Shown here piece by piece: positions 21,170-32,462 of a stretch of DNA of 64,000 bases; within the stretch, counting starts at the first letter, position 1; each line of letters starts with the position of its first letter. A program made the position numbers and the translations under genes. This DNA is from Nectonema munidae. Its lineage: Eukaryota; Nematomorpha; Nectonematoida; Nectonematidae. Below the pieces are notes generated by a model that had not been told where the DNA came from, made no database searches, and worked only from the letters and a program-made list of their open reading frames with translations. The DNA lies in assembly GCA_030549495.1 (NCBI GenBank), contig JAUIRK010000159.1:1-64000 (forward strand). Direction: 5' to 3'.

Positions 21170-22440
21170 AATCACACAATGAGACGATCTTTAATCAAAT
21201 TTCGATCATAAATTGTGTATTCATTTTTGGAATCATTCTAGAAATCAACATTTCTTCCATGACAGTTCTTTCGTTTTTAATTGCAAATCAGAGTGATGAT
21301 ATTTATTATTATGATGATGAGTAACAAAATGCAATCCAAGTGGAGAATTAGATTTCGTGTTTTCAATGTCATGAATATGTTCTTTCAGCCTGAATATTAC
21401 TGGTCGGCTTGTTTTCCCTATATAATCTTCGCGGCATAAATAACGTGAGCTTTTATATAATATTAAAATCATTGCGTCCTAATTTTATCATTTTATTGCA
21501 TTTATCATCATCACACCCATGAATTTTGGGTTTATTATTTTTGGGTCTAAGTATGGTATGTAAATTTCTGTTTGTCATGTTTATAATATGAACATCAATA
21601 TTTTCTTCAAAAGATTTTTTGTGCATTTATTGAAGACATCATTAATACATAGGAGCTTAAATGTTGGAGTCTTCTTTTAACCTTCTTTGTATCGAAAGAC
21701 AGCCATCCAATAAATTCAATGGGATCTTTATTCGTATTATTCACATATGTATTAAAAGGTACCTTGGAGTGTTTTCATCGAGAAGGCACAATTGCGCCGC
21801 TGGTATCGAACTATGAGAAAAGTGTGCTTGATGTGGGATCGAACCCAAGACCTTGAGTTATCGAAACCCAGAATCTAACAAACCTTACTCACGCCCCACA
21901 CTTATATGTATTGGGAATACTTGACAAAACTTTCTGGAAAAATATTATTTTTGAATTTGAATTAAATTTTATTCAATTCTTCTTCTTTATGTTGAGATGT
22001 ACTGCAAAGGCTGTCTACTCTATATAACTCATTAGTAATTAATGCTTGATTAACTTTAGAAGAATGTGCAGAGCTATTAAGTGTAATTCCTTTGTCTGTT
22101 TCCTTTCTGAAGATTTTGGTTGATAGGTTGTCCCCTTGAGTTTGAAACAAGATGTCCTTGTCCAGGTATGGAATCAAATTATCAGTATACGATTCATCGT
22201 GTATTTGATATTCTCATCAATACTATTAGGAAATTCGAAAGTTTCCTCACGTTCTTTTATCATAAAAGGTTAACATATCAAAAATATATCGAACCCAAAG
22301 AAAATAGAGAAATCTGGGCTAAATAAAATTTGTTTCAAAATAATCAATGCAGAGTATTGCTAAAGTAGGAGCTCTTACTCCCATCGGTAGGCCCTTCTTT
22401 TGCAAATAAAATTGGATTTGTGCGAACTAAAACCATTGAA
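21170..22440 (-). mobile_element. Penelope-like element fragment (RT + GIY-YIG)
   Basis: Read on the minus strand from 22,440, the RT core shows QKKGLPMGVRAPTLAILC, then a degraded RYIDDM-like catalytic region, then NLIPYLDKDI and TKIFRKETDKGITLNSSAHS. After a SINE insertion come the linker and, at 21,472-21,245, the GIY-YIG endonuclease with DYIGKTSRPVIFRLKEH. This domain order is that of Penelope elements. Several frame breaks are present, and the 5' part of the RT is missing beyond 22,440. Confidence 0.75.
21754..21903 (-). mobile_element. tRNA-derived SINE inside the Penelope element
   Basis: A 150-bp insertion flanked by ATATGTATT at 21,745-21,753 and 21,904-21,912. The minus strand starts GGGGCGTGAGTAAGG and has a B-box-like GGTTCGATCCC. 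It ends with the unit GGCGCAATTGTGCCTTCTC and a short T-rich tail. It is the same family as 24,015 and 59,191. Confidence 0.85.
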
Positions 22441-22449
22441 TGAAGCGAG

Positions 22450-23045
22450 CTCTAACATCTCGTATACATAAACTTACACAAATACTGCCCAATGATGCGC
22501 TCGTTCTTGACGCCATTTTTGACCGTTCATCGTCAAAGTGGAAATGTTCGCCTGACCTAAAGCGCAAAAAAGCACCTAAAATTTTAACTCAAGGAAATTC
22601 TCCCCTGCGCTAAAAACATCAACGAAACAAGGACACCTAAAATTGTTTCGGCAGTTTTTCTCATTCTGAAGAAAAATAAGGAACTTTGTTTTATTCAAAA
22701 AAAATTCTCTTCGAAAACGGTGTTCAAGAATGAAAAAGTAAGCATAATGACACCGGGACAACTTCACTACCTGGAAGAAGAACAGAGGTGGGACATTAAG
22801 ATAGACCTGGCAAACGCTTTCTATGGTGTCAACATAGAATTTCTATGGTGCATCAAAAAGAGTTACAGAAGATTATTCTGCTTCAGAGTTGAAATTGGAG
22901 CGTATGCTTTTGCCAGGCTGCCCATGGACGCCTCCTTCTCCCCAGGTACTCTGCAATTCGCTTTAAAAAAGTTATTAGCAACATCTAAATGCAGACACCA
23001 AGAGGTACTCTCGCGCAATCTTATTTATATTTTTTCAAGATGACA
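22450..23045 (+). pseudogene. LTR-type retroelement RT fossil fragment
   Basis: A short piece of a reverse transcriptase of the LTR-retrotransposon type; the Ty3 versus BEL assignment is unresolved. It shows the KIDLANAF palm signature and the YAFARLP region. It is broken, lacks any terminal repeats nearby, and is far too short to be a whole element. Likely old. Confidence 0.5.
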
Positions 23046-23239
23046 TCTTCTGACAGATATTTTTAATTAATTTCAAACCTTTAAAATAAAAATTTTGATT
23101 GAGATGGATAAAATCATTATTATATGTTGTTTGGGGTTATTTTGTATCCGAGGGGCATATGTGTATAAATAAGTATATATACCATTTTTAGTCTTATATT
23201 GTTTTTTCCAATTGAATTTTATCTTTTTTCAACTCTATT

Positions 23240-23880
23240 CTTTCTCGATTCTATGTCAAATTTCGTTTTTATTAGTTTTGAGATGTCAATCAAAAATCAA
23301 TCAAAATATTGAACCTTGTGTTACACGAGAAGAGACTTTTTCCTTATTTGAAAGACAATTGTTTGTAGAAACTGTTTAAGATATACTTTTGAAATAGGAT
23401 TCAAAGAATTTATTGTAGCATTAGAGAATCCATAAAATTTTAGTTTAGAGAGTACCAGACGAGGCGCAATAGAATTGAATGCTTGGCTCAAGTCCAGAAA
23501 CAGAGAGCAGACATCATTTTTATTTTTGCTTAAAAGGTTAGGCGTAGTTTTCGCAAAACTGTAGAAAGCTGCTTCCAATAAATATATGGAAAAAGCCTAT
23601 GCTTGAACATATTGTAATTTGGTCTTTATAAAAGCTTGAAGAAAGCATTGTTAGAGTTTGTTCAGTTGATTTATTGGGCAAAAACCTAAATTGAATTTTT
23701 GAGAAAAAATCAATGATTCTAAGGTGAGGCAACTTCGTGTAAATTATTTTTTTCAAAAATTTTAGTAAAATATTAAAAGGTTTATCGGGTTTTAAAATTT
23801 GTGTGGATTTAGCAAATTTTAAATGTTTAGGTAGAAATTTCATCATTACTAAGGGATTTTTAGGTGGCATTCATTTATCA
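23240..23880 (-). pseudogene. LINE RT fragment
   Basis: Minus-strand RT pieces: FRFLPNKSTEQTLTMLSSSF (23,700-23,640), LFLDLSQAFNSIAPRLVLSK (near 23,480) and RVTQGSI (near 23,310). It ends before the YADD box. One frame change lies near 23,570. This LINE family differs from the 25.6-kb copy. The 23,046-23,240 flank is featureless. Confidence 0.7.
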
Positions 23881-24014
23881 TCTTTACGGAAGGTTGAGCA
23901 CATACTTGCTGGTAAAATAAAGCAAACTGCAAGCCAGAGAGTTAGTTAGATAAATATCAAATGCAACAAAATATAAAATTGAATATATGCAGGCTTTTTT
24001 AGCCTTTATTTGAA

Positions 24015-24152
24015 GGGCCGTGAGTAAGGTTGGTTGGATGCTGGGTTTCGATAACTCAAGGTCTTGCGTTCGATCCTGTAGCAAGCCTCCTTTCTTCATG
24101 CTTTAATACAAGCGGTGCAATTGTGCGTGACCTTTTTACCGGTATATCTTTA
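24015..24152 (+). mobile_element. tRNA-derived SINE, internally shortened
   Basis: Same family as the copies at 21,754 and 59,191. It has GTGAGTAAGGTTGGTTGGAT, GGGTTTCGATAACTCAAGG and a B-box-like CGTTCGATCC. It is diverged and missing the middle of the 3' unit. Confidence 0.75.
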
Positions 24153-25092
24153 TATCAAAACATATCTGTACAAATTCTCAAAAAATTCCTCGCTCTATTG
24201 AAGCGAAATGTTGAGATACATAAGTTGGATGGTAGAGAGATAAAAAGCTTTTGCTAAATGAAATCGCTTCGTTTTATCATCACGTGTTTGTGAAGTCACG
24301 TGTTTCCTTTGATAACGATAATTCTGTGGCATTGTTGCACAGATACAACTATTACACACTATTATAAAATTATTTTTTATTGACTTTGAGCATTCACAAC
24401 GCAAATAAATTCTAAATTAAAGGTTCATCGCATCTCGCGTTAAATTTCTCCTGCCAGGTATCTCTTTTTAAATTTCCTTTTCTGTACTCACATTCCCCTC
24501 ACAAATTCTCATGAGAAGTATTTTAGGTCTTTTTCCAATTTTGTACCGCCCCTTTCCTCTCCCATAGCCAGCTAAATTATTATTTTGGATTTTTCAAATT
24601 AACTAAGTTTGTTACAATATCAACAATCTAACTAAGCAAACAATAAACTTTCAAATGAAGTGGGATGGCGAAAGGAGATATAGTTTATGATGAATAAAGT
24701 ACACGCATGTAAATAACACAATCTTGACCTTAAAGAGAAATGAGTATTATAAAGTGAAGGTCTATAGTGACATATGTGAAAAAGTTGCATTTGTTCTAAC
24801 TTATGTGTGGAATATATGGCATTTTCTATTTTGAAGAATGGGTATGATCAATAATGACTTGAGTAAAAAAGAATATTTATTTTTAAAGATCACATCATGG
24901 GGGCCAATTCAAGAATTTGTTATTTCGCAATGTAAAATTGATACATAGGATTCCCATTATTTGAGAAACAGCCTTAGTACATTTTTTAAAAGTTCCGTCT
25001 ACATAAATTTCAAAAGTGTTGCCTAACTTTAAACAATATCTAAAAACAAAGAAATATTTTATGAGAAATAAAATGAATCCTATTCATTTTTT
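24153..25092. other. no recognised feature
   Basis: AT-rich, with stop codons in all frames at short intervals. No repeat shared with the rest of the window was noticed. Confidence 0.4.
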
Positions 25093-25310
25093 TTACTTTT
25101 TTTTTCTTTCTTTGATTAACTTATCTCTATCTTTCTTTAAAAAGATTTCCCCATCATTAAGAAATTTTAGGTCATAGGGAATTTCAAACTTTTTATCTCT
25201 GGAGGGATTTGTTCTCTTTCCATTTCTTCTAATAAATCTTTTTATAGTTTCGGGTTTAGGAATCATCTCTCTTTCATTAAGCCCCAAATTACATATATGA
25301 TCACATAAAA
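25093..25310 (-). pseudogene. possible MULE/FLYWCH-type transposase fragment
   Basis: About 70 open codons on the minus strand read NEREMIPKPETIKRFIRRNG and then SRDKKFEIPYDLKFLNDGE. The spacing of a basic helix followed by an IP-x-x-L-x-x-L-x-x-GE-x-FL motif recalls the segment before the catalytic core of animal MULE-like transposases. No DDE residues are present, and the family call is tentative. The 25,311-25,575 flank holds nothing. Confidence 0.3.
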
Positions 25311-25575
25311 AAAAGAAAAAGTAGTGATAAGACTTTTGTAGATTTTTTTACCTGTAAATCCTAAATGTAGGTGTGAAAGCACTGCTGTTAACATTATTTT
25401 TCCATTTTCTTAGACTCAATTTTTAATTGACGTTGAGTTATCGTGGTTATGACGCTTCTGGAATATAAGTTTGTCAAATAAACCACGATTGTTTTTGCCA
25501 AAAACTACAGCCCCTATTTAAAAAAGCATATACAAATTTTCATCAGTGTGCAATGTAAATGTGCGCTGAGCATGT

Positions 25576-27066
25576 CTAACATTGCATGCGTTTGTTCAAA
25601 GACGAAGGCACATGTTTTCGGTATTCTTTGCTGCAAGAGGGTATGATGTAGTCAATCCTCTTCCTATTCTTTTTTTTGATATGAGTAAGGCCTTTGATTC
25701 AGTCAACCACTCACTGTTGATCCAAAAACTTTCTAAGTCTAGGATCAGTAAAAACTCTCTTTCACTCCTCTGTTCATATCTTTCTGCTCGCAAACAGTGT
25801 GTATCGGTGAATAATTCTCTTTCGTCTTTCACTCCTATCAGATCAGGTGTACCACAGGGCTCTGTTTTATCTCCCCTATTGTTTAGTCTCTATGTAAATG
25901 ATATTTTTGATGTATCAAGTATATTTTCCTTTGTTCTCTATGCTGATGACTTCTGTGGCTATTTCCCACTTTCCTGTATTAAAAAAGATAATTGTATCAA
26001 TATTAACATGTTTTTATATAATCTAAACCTATTTTATGCTTGGTGCTCGAATAATGATTTGAAAATTAACTATGTAAAATCTAAAGCAATGGTTGTATCC
26101 ATGAAAGACAGTGTAAATGAAGACTTTCTATCCAAAGCACGTTTCAACATAGTCAATAAGTTTAATCTACTTGGGCTTGTGCTTGACAATAAGCTAAGCT
26201 TTTCCCATCATGTTAATATGGTTTCAAATAAATTGAGCCAAGTTATTGGAGTTTTTCATCGCACCAAACATATCTTTCCTACGAATATCAAGCTCCTTCT
26301 TTACAAAACTCTGTTCTTGCCACACATTCAGTATAGCCTCATAAACTGGTACCCAAGCGGTAAAAATCGTATTGAGATTTTACAAAAGCGTGCTCTCAGA
26401 AATGTTTTCAATCTCAAATACAACTCACACACAGAACCTGTCTTCAAAATTCACTATCTACTCAAACTGAATGATCTCTTCAATCTTAAAGTTGCTTGCT
26501 TTTTGCATAAAAACATCAATAACAGACCACATGGACTCTTCAGCAAATTTCTACAATATAATGATAATATAAAGCACGAAACCCAAAAAGCACACGATCC
26601 TTTGCCTGTGTTTTTCCGACTCTCAACTTCTACTGTGTCAGTCAGATACAAAACAAATTTACTTCACAAACAATTTCCTTTTCTCTTTCAAGACCCCAGT
26701 TTATCTGTGAAAACCTTCAAAAAAATTTGGAAAAATTTTTTCATTTCTTCCTATAGCCATTATACCTATTGTGACAGAAACTGCTATGTCTGCTCTACTT
26801 CCTAATTTTATTATTTGACTCTACAACAATATTCGACTTTGTTTCCGTGAGCAATGCTTTGAACTCGTGTCCTCGATGCTTCATTTTTCTACCCTATCCT
26901 TGAAAGTCTGTGTTGAATCCTAACTGCGGCCTCCTGGCTTTTGGATCTTCACAAAATTACCTACATTATTTTCATACTGTTTCGATAATTTGGTTCAGTT
27001 GTTTTTGTCATACTTTTCTCATGCGTAAACTTTCATTTGTAAATAAATATCATATCATATCATATT
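25576..27066 (+). mobile_element. 5'-truncated LINE with short tandem tail
   Basis: The element starts inside the RT domain and ends in AATAAATATCATATCATATC (about 27,040-27,066), a pentanucleotide-type 3' tail like that of the LINE at 42.7 kb. Truncation at the 5' end is the usual outcome of target-primed reverse transcription. Confidence 0.75.
25582..26805 (+). CDS. LINE RT, open from motif A to the C-terminus
   Basis: About 407 open codons contain ILFFDMSKAFDSVNHSLL, IRSGVPQGSVLSPLLFSLYV, the catalytic FVLYADDFCG, LLGLVLDNKLSFSHHV, SLINWYPSGKNRIEILQKRA and a cysteine-containing tail ending CDRNCYVCSTS. The missing N-terminus includes the endonuclease and the RT fingers, so the copy cannot move by itself. 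The uninterrupted frame suggests a young insertion. It is closely related to the 32.5-kb copy. Confidence 0.8.
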   Translation: MHAFVQRRRHMFSVFFAARGYDVVNPLPILFFDMSKAFDSVNHSLLIQKLSKSRISKNSLSLLCSYLSARKQCVSVNNSLSSFTPIRSGVPQGSVLSPLLFSLYVNDIFDVSSIFSFVLYADDFCGYFPLSCIKKDNCININMFLYNLNLFYAWCSNNDLKINYVKSKAMVVSMKDSVNEDFLSKARFNIVNKFNLLGLVLDNKLSFSHHVNMVSNKLSQVIGVFHRTKHIFPTNIKLLLYKTLFLPHIQYSLINWYPSGKNRIEILQKRALRNVFNLKYNSHTEPVFKIHYLLKLNDLFNLKVACFLHKNINNRPHGLFSKFLQYNDNIKHETQKAHDPLPVFFRLSTSTVSVRYKTNLLHKQFPFLFQDPSLSVKTFKKIWKNFFISSYSHYTYCDRNCYVCSTS

Positions 27067-28175
27067 CTCGCCCCCTAATTTCCTCCACTCCATTTTAAGT
27101 GTCCACTGTCCTGAAGAGTGAGGGGTGTCCTCATTATCAAGGTTTATTTAAGTTACATGTAAAATTGCACGGTCGTATAAAAAATGTCCACAATGGCAAG
27201 GTGTTCCACTATTGAGGTGTCTACAACGCGAGGTTTTGGATAAAAAATCAACGCGCTTTACATATATTTATTCATGAATTCTGCAAATCATCGTCAACTT
27301 TTTCTTGTTCTTATTATTTCATCTCTTGATCTATATAATTCCTCTTGAAGATTCATCTTTTCAATGTTAAGGGAATAAACATCTTGGATCTTCTTTGAAA
27401 AAGCCATAGAGAAGACACTTCTGCACTCGTCTCCCTAAAGGATGAAATCTCGAAAAAATATTTTGTGATAAAAAACATTCCGATCATATGAAGAATAACC
27501 ACCTCAAGACAATATTTTTGTAGCAAGTGAAGAACAACCACGCCGCATGACCCTTTTGAAGAACCACCACCCTAAATAGTTTATCAATAATATTGTACAG
27601 AATATACCACTGAAGCAAAATTAAAAAAATTTATTTAATAAAAAGTAAAATATTAAAATTTATATTTACTTTTATACAGGAAATTCTTGAGATATGTGCG
27701 TGCTCACATGAACTAAAAAAGCATTATTAAAAAAATAAACAATAAGTATACATCTATAATATTATATAGCTGACTTGCAAAACAGGATATACTTTCAAGA
27801 TTATGCAGTGTTATAAGATTAAATATATATTAGTGATTATATATAGTATGTTTTCAGAAAATCAGTATCAGTGTAATCCGATTAAAAACACTTTGTTTAG
27901 TATACGCTTGAATTTAATTACACAATACGCATTTCAAAGTTTAAATAAATATAAAACTCAACTGAAGAATAGCCACCCTAAAAATTTCTTTTCTGAAGAA
28001 TAGACACCACAGAATTGTTGGGGTGGTTGTTCTTCATATGATCCAAACATTCTTCCATATCATAAATTGCACTTACCTTGCAAAAATTTCTCAAAAAATA
28101 TAATTTTCTAAAAAAACTGCCATTCCACAAGATTTTGATCAAAATTTTCGAAAACCTGACTAATGGCATTTCAGT
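27067..28175. repeat. region with spaced inverted repeat
   Basis: GATCATATGAAGAATAACCA (from 27,482) recurs inverted at 28,021-28,043 with one or two mismatches, about 540 bp apart. Related GAAGAA(C/T)A(A/C)CCAC motifs recur in between (near 27,528, 27,560, 27,964 and 27,996). This may be a non-autonomous fold-back element of unknown class. No coding is seen. Confidence 0.45.
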
Positions 28176-28183
28176 GCCTAGAG

Positions 28184-29189
28184 CAGTGGTTCCCAACCTT
28201 TTTGACGCTTCGTACCCCTAAAAACTTTTAATTTTTTTGCACCCCTCACAGTTTATTTAATGAAAATTTACAAATGTATTTAAAAGAAAAGTTTAAATAA
28301 AAAAACGACAAAAATTTGCATAATCATTTTTTATGAGGTACTATATTAACAAAAATGAAATATATGGAAATAAAGTGAAACAGTCTGCATCCAAACAACT
28401 TCCATTTTAAAAAATTGTTGAATTTTTTATTCTCTTTTAAAAAGCAAATAATTTTATACAAAGTCCACCTCAAATTTAATCACTATTTTGCTCCCGTTTT
28501 TTGCATATCAGTTTCTCAAAACGTGGTACTTTACTACTGATAGCAATTCGCATATCTGCTTGTGCACTCAAGCGATTTCTAGATTTAGTCTTTATTGACA
28601 AAAGGGTACTAAAACCGGACTCGCACAAGGAAGTTGTCACAAATGGAATAAGCATACTTTGTGCTTTTTTACAAAGTCTTGGAAACATCTCCATTGCCGA
28701 GCACCAATATTGTTCCAAAGTTTTGCTTTCAAACTGCATTTCAAAAACACAGTTTGTGCGCAATTCAATAAGATCATCTTTCAACGTTTCATCATTCCGC
28801 ATATAATCCAAATTAAAAGAATATGGATTTATTCTCCATTTTTCAGAGGCTTCTAGATTTCCCCCTTCAAAATATCCAGCAAATGACTTGGATACTATTT
28901 CCAAATGGTTACCAATTTCTTCTCGAACACTTGGAATTAGGGGCTCATCTTCATCGCTCATTTCTTCGAGTGATGGAACATTCAAAAGTTTACCTTTTTC
29001 AACTCGTCGACGACAGAGATGTAACTTTTCTTTGAAAGCATTTAATTTTTCACTACATTCTAATATATTTATATTTGCTTAAAAACTAAAGTTTAAACAC
29101 TTCTTGTAGTTAAATGTAGTACTTCGTACCCCCTGAGGTAAAGCATCGCACCCCCTGGGGGTACGAGCACCCCTGGTTGGGAACCCCTG
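28184..29189 (-). mobile_element. hAT transposon, internally deleted (ZBED5-like)
   Basis: A 1,006-bp element with ends CAGTGGTTCCCAACC and GGTTGGGAACCCCTG, and a perfect 8-bp duplication GCCTAGAG at 28,176-28,183 and 29,190-29,197. It keeps only the C-terminal third of the transposase and so is non-autonomous. Confidence 0.9.
28476..29078 (-). pseudogene. hAT transposase C-terminal part
   Basis: About 200 open codons run on the minus strand from ECSEKLNAFKEKLHLCRRRV (near 29,050) through the acidic EEMSDEDEPLIPS to the dimerisation region KKAQSMLIPFVTTSLCESGF and LSIKTKSRNRLS, stopping at 28,476. The family is ZBED5/FAM200/SCAND3-like. The BED finger and the first catalytic region are deleted. 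The frame of the retained part is open, which fits a recent deletion derivative. Confidence 0.85.
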
Positions 29190-29804
29190 GCCTAGAGCAA
29201 GTCGAATAAATAATTATTTTAGAGGCTAATTAAAGCAAGTTTGTTTCAAAATTTGCTATTATTTATATCTTGACTTTCTATTAAACTTTCTTTAATTTGG
29301 ATTGAAATTTAGATAAAATATTTTAGAGTGTTTTGTTACTTCAATCTTCCATTTGAATAAATTAAAGCGAAATATATGATTGGATTCTAGCAAATTAGAT
29401 CCAACATTTTTACATAGTTCATTTGAATAGTCAAAATACCATTAAGACATATTGAAACATAAATCGTTCGATTGAAGCGTGATTTGATTGGTTAAAATTA
29501 AAAAATTGTTCAAAAATTGTTTATCCAATAAGATAAAAGAGTTACTGTCCTCTACGAACAAATCATCATAACTTTAAAAACAAATATACCATTTCTAATT
29601 CTGTTGCACTTTTTTGCAATTCAGAAACGCGCTTTTGCAATTATGTCGTTTCATTTTCCAATCTAACACCTTTTATTGCATTATTGTTTCCTTCTAGGTA
29701 AAAAATTCTTTTGCCAAAAATATTCCAATTGTTTATGGAAAGTTTTCATATACTTTGAATAATTATTATCAAAATCATTGTAAAAGCAAATATTTTTGCA
29801 CATT

Positions 29805-30040
29805 AAAAAGCCTTGGGTTGTATACAACCTCAACATAAAAGTTAAGAAAGACAAAAGTAAATAAAGTTTAAATGTTTGTTATAAAATATAAACAGTACAA
29901 CTCTAAAAAATATAAACATTAAATATTTGATTTACATTTTTCTCAGGGGTTCTAAAACATCAGTATATACAATTTGAGGTAAAAAGTTAAGTTATCTTTT
30001 AATTCAGAAAATCATATTTAATTTGATTTAAAGTACTTTG
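29805..30040 (+). repeat. dispersed repeat, copy 2 of 2
   Basis: Matches 1,461-1,740 in the same orientation, slightly shorter. It ends about 200 bp upstream of the small membrane-protein gene. Between 29,198 and 29,805 nothing is recognised. Confidence 0.6.
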
Positions 30041-30245
30041 CTCTAATTAAAAAAATTTGTTAAAAAAAGTCAGAGGTTCTATGCACCATATGGCTTTTGT
30101 TGTATTAAATATGGCTTTTAAAATTTCAACGCATGACTAAAACAAATTCTCTGAAAGAAACTATTATAAATATATAATATTCAAAAGTATATCGAAATAT
30201 AATAAAGATGAAAAATCGCTGATAAAATAGGTGCAGGAAAGCATA

Positions 30246-31059
30246 ATGGGTGTGTGCGACAACTTCAACACGCTAAACTACCTCCTCATAACGTCTATCC
30301 TTTCATACGTCGGCGCCATCATCACAATCTTTTACTTTCTTCTCACGCACCCGGATGAAAACTTCAACGATGACCAGAACTTCGCCTTTCAGCTACTCAT
30401 TTCCGGCCTGATCACGATCGGAATCTTCCTCCTTGTGGTTTACTTCGTGCTCGAGTCCAAAAGAGAGAGAATCCTCAATTTAAGAAACGATTCCTCGATA
30501 AGCGTAAGAATTTTATCCTTCTTTACGCTAATGTGCATTTGAAAAGGAGTTAGGCTCACACGGTGACTCCGCGCTCACACATTTATAACACATGAGGTAT
30601 CAACGGAGAACCTGTCTTTTGTTATTTTATATGACGCAACCTTAAACTTCAACGTCGAAAGATGACAATCGTCGACATATAAAAATAAAATGGTATGCTT
30701 TTGAAAAAGCTCTTTAAACAAATCTGCTTTAAAACAGATATCGTCTCATTATTGTGCTCGTTATCTGCCACTAAAAGTTACAAATATAACAGTTTATACC
30801 AAAACACATGTGCATGGAGCTAGAAAAATTGCGTTCCGAGACACTTGGGCGTTGCAACGACACGAGACGATTATATTCCATTGAGAAAAAAGATTAATTA
30901 AAGCTGGAAGTGAAGATAAATGAGAAAATGTTTAATTATAATTCCTTTTTTAAGGTCCTCGATCATAAAGATTCTCTTCCTCCAGGCTATAGTGTGACTG
31001 TTGACTTCATATCTCCTCCACGCTACAGCTACATCATCAAAAAGCCTAACAAATTTTGA
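30246..31059 (+). CDS. small two-pass membrane protein, two exons
   Basis: Exon 1 (30,246-30,503) and exon 2 (30,955-31,059) join in phase 0 across a 451-bp GT-AG intron (donor AGC|GTAAGA, acceptor TTTTTTAAG|GTC). They give 120 residues. The protein opens MGVCDNFNTLNYLL and has two hydrophobic segments (about residues 14-34 and 49-69). These are separated by an acidic loop THPDENFNDDQN and followed by a charged turn SKRERIL. The tail, rich in Pro and Tyr (PPGYSVTVDF, PPRYSYI), ends KKPNKF. No cleavable signal is needed for this topology. Exon 1 is clearly less AT-rich than its surroundings, with C-ending codons, which marks it as selected host coding sequence. A poly-A signal follows at 31,140. 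An AG just before GAAAGCATAATG leaves room for a 5' non-coding exon. I know no family for it. Confidence 0.75.
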
Positions 31060-31139
31060 CATTCAACAAAAAGTTATCTCTTTCAACTACTCAAATTCCA
31101 AGTTTATATAATACATATTTTCAAACTCTTCTTTAAATT

Positions 31140-31145
31140 AATAAA
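31140..31145 (+). promoter_or_regulatory. poly-A signal of small membrane-protein gene
   Basis: AATAAA, 80 bp after the stop codon at 31,057-31,059. Confidence 0.55.
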
Positions 31146-32460
31146 ACATTTTGATACAGTTAATTTTTTTAATTTTTATTTTTGTTAATATAACAATATT
31201 TTTAGAAATACTTTTACCCATTCTTTGTTTCTGTTTTTTCGTTTTATCTTGTTTTAAAATGGCTTCATCAGAATAACTGATTTAACTTCATCGCATGGTG
31301 ATTCTGATCCTTTTTCCTCCTTCCATTGTTTCCACGATAACATAAAATAATTTGTTAATCTTCCTAAAGATGACATTAACTGAGGACTTCTTTGATTATT
31401 TGAAACTTGAAGGTTATAAAAATCTGTATTTCACGACTGTTAGGTACACGCAACACCATGTTGAAAAAGCAGGAAATAATATAATTGGATTTGTTTGTCT
31501 TAATGTATTTATTACTTAGCGATGCCTTTTTATTTCGTGTAGTGAAATCAGTCACTTGTTGCAAAGCGGAGAATTATATACAGTTTGCATAAACGCAACA
31601 TTGGATAAATCAATCATGTGATCTTTTCCCAAAATATAAAATTGATAATTTTTGTATTATTTAATTTCACATATGTGCATTCATTTTATATTAAGTATCG
31701 AGATTAGAGACAAATTAAAATTATTTAGATCTCATTTTGAAAATGCCATACAAAGGCCTTCTATGATAAATGTCAACAAAGTTTACTTCTTAAGACAAGT
31801 AAGTTAAAATATCATTTAACTAAATCATTTTTGTTTTTGTATCTTTTTTTTTTTTGAAGAAGAAGAAGAAGAAGGACTTATTGCATCCATTAATTCCCTT
31901 GATTGCAAGAAATTTCCAAAAGCCATTCGACCGTTGTTAGAAAACCTCTAAGAGTATACATAGAAACAATAAAATAAAACAATTTGTTTCAACATTATGT
32001 GATACAATGATGAAGGAGAAAATAAAAAAATGTAAATGACTATTAAAAAACATCGTTTCAGAAAACGTGGCTTGTATTGAATAAGAAAGAGAAAAGTGCT
32101 TTTCATGATTGTTCGAGATGATCAAGAAGTCTCTCTCTACAAAAGCAAATTGAATAACATGAGTTATGGCATTGATTCAAAAGTAAGTTTTTTATGTAGG
32201 TAGAATAGAGAGAGAGAGAGAGAAAAAAAATTTATTGATATGAAAAAGTTCAAAAGAATCATAATTAAATAAAATGAGTGCATGTATACTCATAATATGA
32301 ACATTCAGATATTGTACAAGATCATCGTTATGGGATAAATCAATAGCCAAAATGGCCGTTACTCAGATTTTCCCGATTAGTTATTTGTAGATAATAACAA
32401 TTTCCTAACAAACAGGTAAGCTTAAAGTTTCACATACTAAAAATTTGAATTTAGATTATG
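31146..32460. other. intergenic, simple repeats only
   Basis: AT-rich, without supported genes. It contains a T run followed by (GAA)n at about 31,844-31,877 and a (GA)n tract at about 32,207-32,223. Confidence 0.5.
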
Positions 32461-32462
32461 AA

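Noticed and set aside
28501-29082. Several plus-strand open frames across the hAT element
   Set aside because: They are shadows of the minus-strand transposase fragment, which has the family motifs.
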